Notes: generated by a model not told the origin, from the sequence alone. A stretch of DNA of 24,661 bases from Bacillota bacterium (GCA_023412275.1 JAEYNY010000188.1:1-24661); one strand, 5' to 3'; positions 7,272 through 15,012 are shown, numbered from the stretch's first letter. Numbers and translations are program-made.

Positions 7272-8450
7272 ATGAAGAAAAAACTAATTTTTATAATTTG
7301 TTTTATATTGTTAACTTTCCTTGGGGCAATGCTCTTATTGAATAGATATTGTATTCAGGACAAGAAGCCTTTACAATTTGATTCCGTTAAAAAAATTGGT
7401 ATTGAAGGTCTACAAGAATATTATAGAATTCCGGGTTTCACTTATTGTATTATAAGGGATGGTAAAATTATTAAAAAGGATGCTTTAGGTTACATATTTG
7501 AAGGTTCTGAAAGAGAGGTTTCTATTGAAGACAAATTTCAAATTGGTTCCTGTGGTAAATCCTATACCGCTTTAATTGCTTCAAAATTAGTTGAAAAAGG
7601 GCTTATAAGTTGGGATACAAAAATATTTGATTTATTTCCTGAATGGAAGAATAATTCAAACCAAGCATATTATTCGATTACTTTCAAAGATTTACTTTCA
7701 CACAAGACATCATTACAACCATTGAATACATTTACTGGAAGAGAGACCTTTTTTAGTAAGAAGGTTATTTATACAAATATACCTAATTTCACTGGTAATC
7801 AACAAGAAAGAAGATTGCAATTCTGCAAATATGTGCTTACGCTTCCACCAGTCAGAAGTACTGAAATGAATTATGCGAATTCCGGGTATAGTTTGGCGGG
7901 AATAATGATGGAAAAAGTATCAGGAAAATCTTGGGAAAACTTAGCCATGGAAACCGCTCGGGATATTGGTATTTCAATTAGTTTTGGTAACCCTAATACT
8001 ATTGATAGAGAACAGCCTTGGGGACATAAAGTGGGCTGGTTTGGTAAAAGAATTCCAGTATCACCAGAGGATTATACTCATTTTATAAACCCAATATCAT
8101 CTCCGGCAGGAAATATAAATATATCAATCAATGATATGGCAAAATATGTTGATATTTATCTTGAAGGGCTTAATGGAAAGGATGGATATATAACTTCTCA
8201 GACCTGTAAATACCTACTTAGTGGCATTCCGAAATACGCAATGGGATGGTATAATGAATCTGCTAATGAAACAATCTTTTATCATTATGGTAGTGAGGGT
8301 ACCTTCTACTCCAATGTTATGATATTTAAAGAATTGAATTCTGCAATAATTATCCTTACTAACGCACCTGGATGCCAAGATACTTTAAATTTTTTAAATG
8401 ATTTACGTAATTACCTTAAGGGTAAATTCATTTACAAAAATATAGAATAG
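7272..8450 (+). CDS. Beta-lactamase-family (class C-like) serine hydrolase, membrane-anchored
   Basis: A 392-residue serine hydrolase of the beta-lactamase/DD-peptidase/esterase superfamily (PF00144 type). The nucleophile motif SxxK is S93-C-G-K96, the second motif YxN is Y202-A-N204, and the KTG-equivalent is H339-Y-G341. Residues ~4-24 form one hydrophobic segment following MKKK, so the catalytic domain is likely outside the membrane, either anchored or secreted. The cysteine at 27 lacks a good lipobox. Members include AmpC, D-aminopeptidases and esterases; the motifs alone do not show that this is an antibiotic-resistance enzyme. AGAGGA at 7262-7267 is 4 bases before the ATG. It appears monocistronic, with a hairpin at 8502-8530. 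Codon use is noticeably AT-richer than in the flanking metabolic operons. Confidence 0.88.
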   Translation: MKKKLIFIICFILLTFLGAMLLLNRYCIQDKKPLQFDSVKKIGIEGLQEYYRIPGFTYCIIRDGKIIKKDALGYIFEGSEREVSIEDKFQIGSCGKSYTALIASKLVEKGLISWDTKIFDLFPEWKNNSNQAYYSITFKDLLSHKTSLQPLNTFTGRETFFSKKVIYTNIPNFTGNQQERRLQFCKYVLTLPPVRSTEMNYANSGYSLAGIMMEKVSGKSWENLAMETARDIGISISFGNPNTIDREQPWGHKVGWFGKRIPVSPEDYTHFINPISSPAGNINISINDMAKYVDIYLEGLNGKDGYITSQTCKYLLSGIPKYAMGWYNESANETIFYHYGSEGTFYSNVMIFKELNSAIIILTNAPGCQDTLNFLNDLRNYLKGKFIYKNIE

Positions 8451-8501
8451 AAATAATTTCCTTTAGCATAAACGCCACTCTAAAACCTGTATCAAACATC
8501 T

Positions 8502-8530
8502 TATGATAGGTAACTTTTTTACCTATCGTA
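8502..8530 (+). terminator. Probable terminator hairpin after the serine hydrolase gene
   Basis: GATAGGTAA (8505-8513) pairs perfectly with TTACCTATC (8519-8527) around a CTTTT loop. The stem extends to 12 pairs with one G-U. The tract after it is only moderately T-rich, so efficiency is uncertain. Confidence 0.55.
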
Positions 8531-8580
8531 GTATACATTTATTATTTCTCAAGATTTACGAAACATTTGTTGATCTCGTC

Positions 8581-8594
8581 AGTGTTATAACACT
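8581..8594. promoter_or_regulatory. Perfect 14-bp palindrome upstream of the DUF2975/Xre promoter
   Basis: AGTGTTATAACACT is its own reverse complement, and GTAACAC repeats one arm 5 bases beyond it. It lies about 50 bases upstream of the -35 box of the strong promoter at 8643-8671. It is a candidate operator for an activator or repressor; the Xre protein encoded downstream is one possible binder (inference). Confidence 0.4.
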
Positions 8595-8642
8595 GAACTG
8601 TAACACAATTCTATAAATTTATCGATAATCATTAAATATTTA

Positions 8643-8671
8643 TTGACATATATAAAATATTTAACTATAAT
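8643..8671 (+). promoter_or_regulatory. Perfect consensus sigma-A promoter
   Basis: TTGACA (8643-8648), a 17-base spacer and TATAAT (8666-8671) match the vegetative consensus at all 12 positions with ideal spacing. Transcription would begin near 8678, about 45 bases before the ATG of the membrane-protein gene at 8723. Confidence 0.85.
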
Positions 8672-8722
8672 CAAAGCGTACTGTAAATATTTACAATTAT
8701 AAAAAATATTGGGGGGAATGGT

Positions 8723-9325
8723 ATGAATTATAATTCTAAAGTATTAAGAATCAAAAGATATTCTCATAATTTGAGGATTGTTATGAATGTATTTTATTGG
8801 GTATCAATTGTTGTTGCCGTTGGGTCTTTAATTGCTGCTATAGTTATCAAATTAATATCTGATTCTCATTTTGTGTTAAATGGAAAAAGTATCGGACACT
8901 TCGGTTTTTCTCTTGATGGTTTGATTAAATATAATCTTAATGATTTAGCATTACAGGGGATAAATGTGAAAAATATTTATATTGCAATAATGATAATGTC
9001 AGCATCAATATCATTTTTGGTTATCCCTATACTTAAACAGTTAGTTCTTATCTTGAAATCTGTAGATGAGGATAAACCTTTTGCAAAAGAAAACGCCAAG
9101 AGAATATCAACAGTTGGTATTATATTAATATTGAGTTCATTTTTGATTCCTGCCTTTGAGGTTTTTGTTGGCAGTACAATGATAGATACATTAAATATAC
9201 AAAATTTAAGTACAAATTATTCGTTAAACATAAGTATGATATTATCCGGGTTAATGATGTTCATACTTGGTGGTATATTTATGTACGGAAGTTATCTCCA
9301 GCATGAATATGATGAAACAGTATAG
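8723..9325 (+). CDS. DUF2975-type four-helix membrane protein
   Basis: A 200-residue integral membrane protein with four predicted helices at about residues 21-45, 83-107, 125-150 and 165-190, and a short N-terminal cytosolic stretch rich in Arg and Lys. The layout, the DEDKPFAKENAKRI-type loop between helices 2 and 3, and the small Xre gene right behind it are characteristic of the DUF2975 family, whose function is unknown. GGGGGGAA (8711-8718) gives a strong ribosome site for the ATG. The gene is driven by the consensus promoter at 8643-8671 and is 9 bases from the regulator gene, so both are made from one transcript. Confidence 0.8.
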   Translation: MNYNSKVLRIKRYSHNLRIVMNVFYWVSIVVAVGSLIAAIVIKLISDSHFVLNGKSIGHFGFSLDGLIKYNLNDLALQGINVKNIYIAIMIMSASISFLVIPILKQLVLILKSVDEDKPFAKENAKRISTVGIILILSSFLIPAFEVFVGSTMIDTLNIQNLSTNYSLNISMILSGLMMFILGGIFMYGSYLQHEYDETV

Positions 9326-9334
9326 GGTGATGAT

Positions 9335-9568
9335 ATGGCGATAATTGTAAGATTGGACCGAATGATGGCAGATAGGAAAATATCACTCAATGACTTATCG
9401 GAGAAAGTAGGTATATCAATTGTTAATCTATCTAATCTAAAAACTGGAAAGGTAAAGGCAATAAGGTTTTCAACTCTCAACGGAATATGTAAAGAGTTAA
9501 AATGTCAGCCTGGAGATATTTTGGAATACGTAGAGGGTGATGACGAGGAAGAAGATGATAATTATTAA
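9335..9568 (+). CDS. Small Xre/YozG-type HTH transcriptional regulator
   Basis: A 77-residue Cro/C1-type helix-turn-helix protein. Residues ~17-50 (ISLNDLSEKVGISIVNLSNLKTG) form the helix-turn-helix, and PGDILEYV (59-66) is the usual end of the HTH_26/YozG subfamily. The last ten residues are almost all acidic. It overlaps no gene but begins only 9 bases after the membrane-protein stop, with AGGGTGA as ribosome site. Such pairs are common in Firmicutes; the membrane partner may control the regulator, or be controlled by it (inference). Autoregulation through the 14-bp palindrome at 8581-8594 is possible but not shown. Confidence 0.88.
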   Translation: MAIIVRLDRMMADRKISLNDLSEKVGISIVNLSNLKTGKVKAIRFSTLNGICKELKCQPGDILEYVEGDDEEEDDNY

Positions 9569-9588
9569 ACATTAGAAGGGGTATTAAA

Positions 9589-10200
9589 ATGGAGAATATC
9601 ATAATAAGGGAAGAGCGAGAATCTGAGTGGTTTGAAACAGAATATATGGCAAAGAAGGCTTTTTGGAACCTCCATGTTCCCGGATGCAATGAGCATTATT
9701 TGGTTCATATCCTCCGGTCTAGCAGTGATTATATACCTGAATTAAGTAGAGTTGCAGAAGTTGATGGAAAGATTGTTGGGACAATTATGTATTCAAAAGC
9801 ATATGTAATGGACGAAGAGAATCGGACAGAGGTAATAACTTTTGGGCCTTTGTGTATTGACCCTGAGTATCAAAAAAGAGGTATTGGTGGGGAATTATTA
9901 GAAAGAACAATGCAGTTGGCAAGAGAGCAGGGGTATAGGGCAATTATTATTTTTGGAGAGCCAGAATATTATCCTCGTCATGGGTTTAAGCCATGCAAAG
10001 ATTTTGATATTACAACAAAAGATGGTGAAAATTTTAATGCTTTTATGGGCATTGAATTGGTGCAAGGCGGGTTAGATGGAGTAAAAGGGAAGTTTTTTGA
10101 GTCTACAGTATTTGCTGATAGTAACTCTGAAAAAGCTGAAGAATATGATAAAAAGTTTCCCTATATGGAAAAACTTAAACTCCCGGGGCAGTGGGCATGA
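9589..10200 (+). CDS. GNAT-family N-acetyltransferase, probably frameshifted near its end
   Basis: A 203-residue GNAT acetyltransferase (acetyl-CoA-dependent; substrate unknown) with the motif A loop QKRGIG at residues 95-100 after GPLCIDPEY, and EPEYYPRHGF (124-133) typical of the YhbS-like group (COG3153). GAAGGGG upstream supports the ATG at 9589. The frame ends at TGA 10198-10200, but the next reading frame (10193-10270) continues for 25 further protein-like codons and stops 22 bases before a terminator. A one-base change near 10190-10195 would join them, so the true protein may be ~228 residues. The N-terminal catalytic core is intact, so activity may survive. It may share the transcript of the DUF2975/Xre pair (20-base gap). 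Confidence 0.85.
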   Translation: MENIIIREERESEWFETEYMAKKAFWNLHVPGCNEHYLVHILRSSSDYIPELSRVAEVDGKIVGTIMYSKAYVMDEENRTEVITFGPLCIDPEYQKRGIGGELLERTMQLAREQGYRAIIIFGEPEYYPRHGFKPCKDFDITTKDGENFNAFMGIELVQGGLDGVKGKFFESTVFADSNSEKAEEYDKKFPYMEKLKLPGQWA

Positions 10201-10270
10201 ACAAAGATTTGACGTTACTGAGTTAGATAAATTTTTAGAACCAAGACAGAAGTATGAATACCATTATTAA
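10193..10270 (+). pseudogene. Out-of-frame C-terminal tail of the acetyltransferase gene
   Basis: Read one base out of frame from the gene at 9589, this stretch gives 25 codons and a TAA at 10268-10270. The residues look natural (GHEQRFDVTELDKFLEP), with ordinary codon use and no start signal of its own. The hairpin terminator at 10293-10324 follows. I infer a frameshift (mutation or assembly error) rather than a separate gene. Confidence 0.45.
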
Positions 10271-10292
10271 AAAATAAATATTGCTATATGTT

Positions 10293-10330
10293 AAAAAAGC
10301 ATTCCATATTTGGAGTGTTTTTTTGTTTTT
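10293..10330 (+). terminator. Rho-independent terminator after the acetyltransferase gene
   Basis: An A-rich arm ending in GCATTCC (to 10305) pairs with GGAGTGT (from 10312) around ATATTT, with flanking A-T pairs extending the stem. It runs directly into a long T tract (10318-10330). This separates the accessory genes from the nucleoside operon. Confidence 0.85.
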
Positions 10331-10487
10331 CAAAGTTATACCCAAAGATAAATAATAGTATAGATTTGCCTTTATTATATCAATATAAATTCATCCAATG
10401 AAAATAATTATTTATTTATGGAGAGTAGACCTAATATTTTCAATGAAGATGGGAGGGAAGAGGATGGGATATAAAATAAATTTTGGT

Positions 10488-10507
10488 AAAAGGACATGTG
10501 TCCTTTT
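10488..10507. promoter_or_regulatory. 20-bp inverted repeat upstream of deoC (candidate operator)
   Basis: AAAAGGACA-TG-TGTCCTTTT has perfect 9-bp arms around two bases. It lies about 80 bases before the deoC start, upstream of the proposed promoter. The symmetry and place fit a binding site for a repressor or activator of the operon; no deoR or cytR homologue is encoded in the window. Confidence 0.45.
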
Positions 10508-10536
10508 CGACGAGTTTTGATTTATGTATACTTGGT

Positions 10537-10566
10537 TTGTGGGTAAAAGTAAACAAAAATTATACT
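10537..10566 (+). promoter_or_regulatory. Weak candidate promoter of the nucleoside operon
   Basis: TTGTGG (10537-10542) and TATACT (10561-10566) are separated by 18 bases, giving a start near 10573 just before the deoC ribosome site. The -35 box is poor, so activation or another promoter is possible. Confidence 0.3.
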
Positions 10567-10587
10567 AAAAAATCAAAGGAGATTGTA

Positions 10588-11253
10588 ATGGATGCACAAA
10601 AAATAATCATGGCAGTGGATCATACTCTTCTTACACAAACTTCTACATGGGAACAAATAAAAAAAGTATGTGATGAAGGCATTGCATACAAAACCGCATC
10701 TGTGTGTATTCCACCTTCTTTTGTTAAAAGAGCAAAAGAATATGTTGATAAAAAGTTAGCAGTCTGCACGGTAATTGGATTTCCAAACGGTTATTCCACT
10801 ACAGAGGCAAAGGTTTTTGAAACAAAGGATGCCATAGCAAACGGAGCAGATGAAATTGATATGGTAATAAACCTTGGCGATGTGAAGGACAAACGATACG
10901 ATGCTGTGTTAGATGAAATTAAAAGGATCAAAGCTGTCTGTGGTAATAGAGTTCTTAAAGTAATTATTGAAACCTGTCTTCTGACAGAAGAAGAAAAGGT
11001 GAAAATGTGTGAAATCGTTTCAGATTCAGGTGCAGACTTTATAAAAACCTCCACAGGCTTTTCTACAGGGGGCGCAAATGAAACGGATCTAAGACTGCTT
11101 GCAGCGAATATCCGTAAGCATGTAAAGATAAAGGCGGCCGGCGGGATTAAAAGCCTTGAAACTGCAGAACTTTTTATGCAGATAGGGGCATCTAGGCTGG
11201 GGACCAGTTCAATTATAAATCTTGTTAAAAATAAGGAAGCACAGGGTTATTAA
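10588..11253 (+). CDS. deoC: Deoxyribose-phosphate aldolase
   Basis: Class I aldolase that splits 2-deoxy-D-ribose-5-phosphate into glyceraldehyde-3-phosphate and acetaldehyde (EC 4.1.2.4). The 221 residues contain the Schiff-base lysine K153 in FIKTSTGF, the proton-relay K182 in KAAGGI, and D91 in EIDMVINLG, plus the VIGFPNG block (62-68). I use the ATG at 10588, since AAAGGAGA (10575-10582) is 5 bases upstream and homologues begin here; a longer in-frame opening from 10483 adds residues unlike the family and would overlap the inverted repeat. It is the first gene of a nine-gene operon, and its reaction is the last step of the pathway that the operon encodes. Confidence 0.96.
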   Translation: MDAQKIIMAVDHTLLTQTSTWEQIKKVCDEGIAYKTASVCIPPSFVKRAKEYVDKKLAVCTVIGFPNGYSTTEAKVFETKDAIANGADEIDMVINLGDVKDKRYDAVLDEIKRIKAVCGNRVLKVIIETCLLTEEEKVKMCEIVSDSGADFIKTSTGFSTGGANETDLRLLAANIRKHVKIKAAGGIKSLETAELFMQIGASRLGTSSIINLVKNKEAQGY

Positions 11254-11274
11254 AATCGAAGTAATTTTATTTAT

Positions 11275-11292
11275 GCCATTTAGAACAATGGC
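11275..11292 (+). other. Small hairpin before the deoD ribosome site
   Basis: GCCATT (11275-11280) and AATGGC (11287-11292) can pair around six bases in the 55-base gap between deoC and deoD. It ends 5 bases before GGAGG. It could modulate deoD translation or mRNA processing; it may also be chance. Confidence 0.25.
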
Positions 11293-11308
11293 GGATTGGA
11301 GGAAATAT

Positions 11309-12016
11309 ATGGCAGGTACTACACCTCATATATCAGCAGGTAAAGAAGATTTTGCAAAAACAGTATTAATGCCGGGTGACCCGCTCCGTTCAAAATTCAT
11401 TGCAGAAACCTATCTGGAAAATGCTGAATTAGTAAACAATGTGCGCGGAATTCAAGGATATACGGGAACATACAAAGGTAAAAAAGTTTCAGTTATGGCA
11501 AGTGGTATGGGTATGCCTTCAATTGGTATTTATTCATATGAACTATATAACTTTTATAATGTCCAGAATATAATACGGATCGGTAGTGCAGGAGCAATTC
11601 ATCCGGATCTGAAGCTGCGCGACATTGTTATTGGGTTGGGCGCCTGCACAAACTCTGCTTATGCAGATCAGTATAAGTTGCCTGGAACATTCGCACCTAT
11701 TGCTGCTTTTGACTTGGTTTTGAAGGCATATGAGGCTGCAAAATCCATGAATCTTGATGTGAAAATAGGGAATATCTATTCCAGTGATACATTTTATGAT
11801 GATGCAATGAGTCTTGCTGATTGGCAAAAAATGAATGTACTGGCGGTAGAAATGGAATCTGCGGCACTGTATATGAATGCGGCTAGAGCCGGAAAAAATG
11901 CCCTTTGCATTTGTACGATTTCAGACTGTCCTTTGACGGGCGGTGCTGAATGCACTGCGGAAGAAAGACAGCTTTCGTTCACAAAAATGATGGAAATTGC
12001 GCTGGAAATAGCATAA
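11309..12016 (+). CDS. deoD: Purine nucleoside phosphorylase, DeoD type
   Basis: Phosphorolysis of purine (deoxy)nucleosides to free base and (deoxy)ribose-1-phosphate (EC 2.4.2.1), as a hexamer in this type. The 235 residues show the conserved opening TPHISA with H7, the phosphate-binding MPGDPLR (21-27), RIGSAG, the EMES ribose-binding motif, and ISD with the catalytic Asp near the C-terminus. GGAGGAAA (11298-11305) fixes the ATG at 11309; the longer in-frame opening from 11222 would overlap deoC and lacks a ribosome site. It is followed by deoB after 13 bases. The presence of both DeoD and Pdp in one operon lets the cell use purine and pyrimidine nucleosides. Confidence 0.95.
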   Translation: MAGTTPHISAGKEDFAKTVLMPGDPLRSKFIAETYLENAELVNNVRGIQGYTGTYKGKKVSVMASGMGMPSIGIYSYELYNFYNVQNIIRIGSAGAIHPDLKLRDIVIGLGACTNSAYADQYKLPGTFAPIAAFDLVLKAYEAAKSMNLDVKIGNIYSSDTFYDDAMSLADWQKMNVLAVEMESAALYMNAARAGKNALCICTISDCPLTGGAECTAEERQLSFTKMMEIALEIA

Positions 12017-12029
12017 GAGGTTAAACATT

Positions 12030-13199
12030 ATGAAGATCAAAAGGATATTTTTAATTGTACTTGATAGCTTTGGAATAGGTTATTTACCTGATGCAGCAGA
12101 ATATGGCGACATTGGTAGTAATACATTAAAGGCAGTTGCTGCAAGTAAAAAATTTAACACTCCAAATCTTGCAAAGCTGGGTCTTTTTAATATTGATGGG
12201 GTAACATCAGGACAGGCCTGTGAGAAGCCGGTGGGTGCTTATGGGCGAATGATGGAGCGTTCGAAGGGTAAAGATACAACAATTGGACATTGGGAAATTG
12301 CAGGAGTAATCTCTGACAAACCTCTACCTACCTATCCGGATGGATTCCCTGAAGAAATAATTGAGAAATTTTCAAAGAAAACAGGCAGAAGGATAATTTG
12401 CAACAAGCCCTATTCAGGAACACAAGTAATATTAGATTATGGCAGAGAACATGTGGAAACAGGAGCACTCATAGTGTATACTTCCGCGGACAGTGTTTTC
12501 CAGATTGCCGCCCATGAAGAGGTTGTGCCGTTAGAGAAGCTTTATGGATATTGTGAGACTGCAAGGCAGATGTTGGCAGGAAAACATGGCGTTGGACGAG
12601 TGATAGCACGGCCTTTTTCAGGAGTTTATCCAGACTTCAAAAGAACACCCAACAGGCATGATTTTTCAATAAATCCTCCTCGTGAAACAATGCTGGATCA
12701 TATAAAAAATAACGGATTTGCAGTTACTGCTATTGGTAAAATCAATGATATATTTGCGGGAAAAGGTGTTACACAAAGCATAAAAACAAAGAATAATGAA
12801 GATGGGATGGACTGTACTAAAGAGCAGCAACAGCGGGATTTCAAAGGTTTGTGCTTTACAAACCTGGTGGATTTTGACATGCTATACGGACATCGCAATG
12901 ATATTGACGGATATGCTGCAGCATTAACTGCATTTGATATCCGGTTGGCTGAATTTCTACAAGGGATGAATGCAGATGATGTTGTGATTATTACTGCGGA
13001 TCATGGCTGTGATCCATCAACAGAAAGTACCGATCATTCAAGAGAATATGTTCCTGTACTGATTTACGGCGAGGCAATAAAGCCAGCGATAAATCTGGGA
13101 ACAAGGGGATGTTTCGGAGATATTTCTGCAACTATTCTTGATATGTTGGGTATTGATGCAAAAGTTGATGGGGAAAGTATGTTACAGACCATGATATAG
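12030..13199 (+). CDS. deoB: Phosphopentomutase
   Basis: Interconverts (deoxy)ribose-1-phosphate and (deoxy)ribose-5-phosphate (EC 5.4.2.7), linking the phosphorylases to DeoC and the pentose phosphate pathway. The 389 residues span a full alkaline-phosphatase-superfamily enzyme: D12 in LDSFGIG (metal), GKDTTIGHWE with T83 at the place of the phosphorylated threonine of the Bacillus enzyme, YTSADSVFQIAAHEE, RTPNRHD, and the metal-binding ADHGCDP and TDHSREYVP near the C-terminus. AGAGG upstream supports the ATG at 12030. It is 13 bases after deoD and 12 before cdd, so it is tightly co-transcribed. Confidence 0.96.
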   Translation: MKIKRIFLIVLDSFGIGYLPDAAEYGDIGSNTLKAVAASKKFNTPNLAKLGLFNIDGVTSGQACEKPVGAYGRMMERSKGKDTTIGHWEIAGVISDKPLPTYPDGFPEEIIEKFSKKTGRRIICNKPYSGTQVILDYGREHVETGALIVYTSADSVFQIAAHEEVVPLEKLYGYCETARQMLAGKHGVGRVIARPFSGVYPDFKRTPNRHDFSINPPRETMLDHIKNNGFAVTAIGKINDIFAGKGVTQSIKTKNNEDGMDCTKEQQQRDFKGLCFTNLVDFDMLYGHRNDIDGYAAALTAFDIRLAEFLQGMNADDVVIITADHGCDPSTESTDHSREYVPVLIYGEAIKPAINLGTRGCFGDISATILDMLGIDAKVDGESMLQTMI

Positions 13200-13211
13200 G
13201 AGGAAGCAGGT

Positions 13212-13637
13212 ATGGATATTAGAAAACTTGTTGAGCTTGCTTATGAATCAAAAAAGATGTCATACTCACCGTATTCAAATTTTGCAGTAGGTGCAGCGTT
13301 GCTTACAAGGAGTGGCAAGGTATACATGGGTTGTAATATTGAAAATGCAGCATTTACCCCGACAAACTGTGCAGAGAGGACTGCATTTTTCAAAGCTGTT
13401 TCAGAAGGAGAGACCGAATTTGAAGCAGTGGCAATTGCCGGGGGCCCGACAGATGGGCGGAACTATGATAACTATTGTTCTCCATGCGGGGTTTGTTGCC
13501 AGGTAATGATGGAATTCTGCAATCCGGATACCTTCAAAGTAATACTAACCAAAAGTATTGAGGAGTACAAAACGTATACTTTGAAGGATTTGTTGCCTTT
13601 GGGTTTCGGGCCGGCAGACTTGGAGAGGGACAAATAG
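13212..13637 (+). CDS. cdd: Cytidine deaminase
   Basis: Hydrolytic deamination of cytidine and deoxycytidine to uridine and deoxyuridine (EC 3.5.4.5), needed because Pdp does not act on cytidine. This is the 141-residue homotetramer-type enzyme, with zinc ligands C53 (in TNCAER), C92 and C95 (in PCGVC) and the catalytic E55. SPYSNFAVGAAL (19-30) is the usual N-terminal signature. AGGAGG overlaps the end of deoB and precedes the ATG at 13212. It lies between deoB and pdp in the operon. Confidence 0.95.
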   Translation: MDIRKLVELAYESKKMSYSPYSNFAVGAALLTRSGKVYMGCNIENAAFTPTNCAERTAFFKAVSEGETEFEAVAIAGGPTDGRNYDNYCSPCGVCCQVMMEFCNPDTFKVILTKSIEEYKTYTLKDLLPLGFGPADLERDK

Positions 13638-13689
13638 TGGTTCAGATGTTTGAAAATAAATATGTGTAAATGGGTTGGTGACTTTAGAT

Positions 13690-15012
13690 ATGAGAATGTA
13701 TGACTTAATCGCAAAAAAGAAATGCGGTTTTGAGTTAAATCCGGATGAGATTGAATTTGTCGTTAAGGGTTTTGTGAAAGGTGAAATACCTGATTACCAG
13801 ATGTCTGCCCTTTTTATGGCTATATTCTTTAAGGGTATGACTGAAAGTGAGACCGTATCGCTGACTAAAAGTATGGCCTATTCCGGTGACACTGTGGACC
13901 TTTCGGCAATCGAAGGGATAAAGGTGGATAAGCACAGCACAGGTGGTGTAGGTGATAAAACCACATTGGTTGTGGCACCGGTTTTGGCAGCCTGCGGAGT
14001 TAAAGTAGCGAAAATGTCGGGACGGGGATTGGGACATACCGGCGGTACCATTGATAAGCTCGAATCAATTCCAAAATTTAATGCAGCCATTCCGAGAGAA
14101 GATTTTATTAATATAGTAAAAAGTACAGGCCTTTGTGTTGTGGGGCAGACAGGCAACCTTGCCCCTGCAGACAAAAAAATGTATGCTCTGCGAGATGTCA
14201 CTGCTACAGTGGATTGTGTACCGTTAATAGCTTCAAGTATCATGAGCAAGAAACTGGCGGCTGGGGCCGATTGCATCCTGCTTGATGTTAAAACTGGTAG
14301 TGGTGCTTTTATGAAATCTGTTGAAGATTCCATCAACCTTGCAAAAGTAATGGTGGGAATTGGATGGGGCGCAGGTAGAAAATGTGCGGCACTTGTAACA
14401 GATATGGATATTCCACTTGGATATGCCATAGGTAATTCCCTGGAAGTTATTGAAGCTGTTGAAACACTCAAAGGAAAGGGCCCTAAGGATTTTACAGATT
14501 GCTGTATTGAGCTTTCTGCAAATCTGTTGGAGTTGGCAGGAATAGGGAATGGTAAACAATGCATGGACCAAGTTAAGAATGCCATCTCCGGAGGAACTGC
14601 CTTCGAGAAGCTGTGTGAAATGACCGAAGCACAAGGCGGAGATTCTAGTGTACTAAGAGATACATCAAAATTCGGAATCTCACCGATAACTCATGAAGTA
14701 AAGGCACCAACAAGCGGCTATATATCTGCGATGGATACCGAAGCTATAGGCATTGCATCTGTGATGCTCGGTGCAGGGCGCGAAACAAAGGATAGCCCGA
14801 TAGATTACAAGGCAGGCATCATGCTCAGGAAGAAAACGGGAGATTATGTAAATAAGGACGATACATTAGCAGTATTCTATACCTCTAATAAAGCCTTTTT
14901 GAAAAACTCCCAGGAACATTTTTTGGACGCATTAAAATTTTCTGATTCAAAGCCTTTATGTAAACCGCTAGTATATGCAAAGATTGAGAAAGAAAAGGTT
15001 ACTCTTTATTAA
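13690..15012 (+). CDS. pdp: Pyrimidine-nucleoside phosphorylase
   Basis: Phosphorolysis of uridine, deoxyuridine and thymidine to base and (deoxy)ribose-1-phosphate (EC 2.4.2.2; related to DeoA thymidine phosphorylase). About 440 residues, with the family signature SGRGLGHTGGTIDKLE (110-125), the phosphate-binding KHSTGGVGDKT (81-91), SSIMSKK and the C-terminal barrel-sandwich part GIMLRKKTGDYV. I prefer the ATG at 13690, which begins MRMYDLI like the Bacillus enzyme and follows GGTTGGTGA; GTG at 13678 is an alternative. It sits 52 bases after cdd and 51 before the transporter lipoprotein gene, and is the last enzyme gene of the operon. Confidence 0.94.
   Translation: MRMYDLIAKKKCGFELNPDEIEFVVKGFVKGEIPDYQMSALFMAIFFKGMTESETVSLTKSMAYSGDTVDLSAIEGIKVDKHSTGGVGDKTTLVVAPVLAACGVKVAKMSGRGLGHTGGTIDKLESIPKFNAAIPREDFINIVKSTGLCVVGQTGNLAPADKKMYALRDVTATVDCVPLIASSIMSKKLAAGADCILLDVKTGSGAFMKSVEDSINLAKVMVGIGWGAGRKCAALVTDMDIPLGYAIGNSLEVIEAVETLKGKGPKDFTDCCIELSANLLELAGIGNGKQCMDQVKNAISGGTAFEKLCEMTEAQGGDSSVLRDTSKFGISPITHEVKAPTSGYISAMDTEAIGIASVMLGAGRETKDSPIDYKAGIMLRKKTGDYVNKDDTLAVFYTSNKAFLKNSQEHFLDALKFSDSKPLCKPLVYAKIEKEKVTLY

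Larger units (their letters stand above)
10331..10587. other. Leader region of the nucleoside operon
   Basis: About 257 bases without a gene. It holds the inverted repeat at 10488-10507 and a weak promoter candidate at 10537-10566 (both listed). I looked for purine-type and other riboswitch cores and found none I could support. A short frame starting at 10420 has 18 codons and no recognisable product. Confidence 0.5.

Noticed and set aside
7272..8450. Antibiotic-resistance beta-lactamase
   Set aside because: SxxK, YxN and HxG motifs are shared with peptidases and esterases, and there is no linked regulator or mobile element, so only the superfamily is called.
10483..10587. N-terminal extension of deoC by 35 codons
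   Set aside because: The extension is not like the family, covers the inverted repeat and promoter region, and the ATG at 10588 has a strong ribosome site.
10331..10587. Purine-type riboswitch before the nucleoside operon
   Set aside because: Neither the conserved core nor the three-stem layout could be found in the leader.
13878..14585. Long open frame (235 codons) on the minus strand inside pdp
   Set aside because: It is fully antisense to a clearly conserved enzyme, has no ribosome site, and its residue composition (rich in Ser, Pro, Thr, Ile) is typical of a mirror frame.
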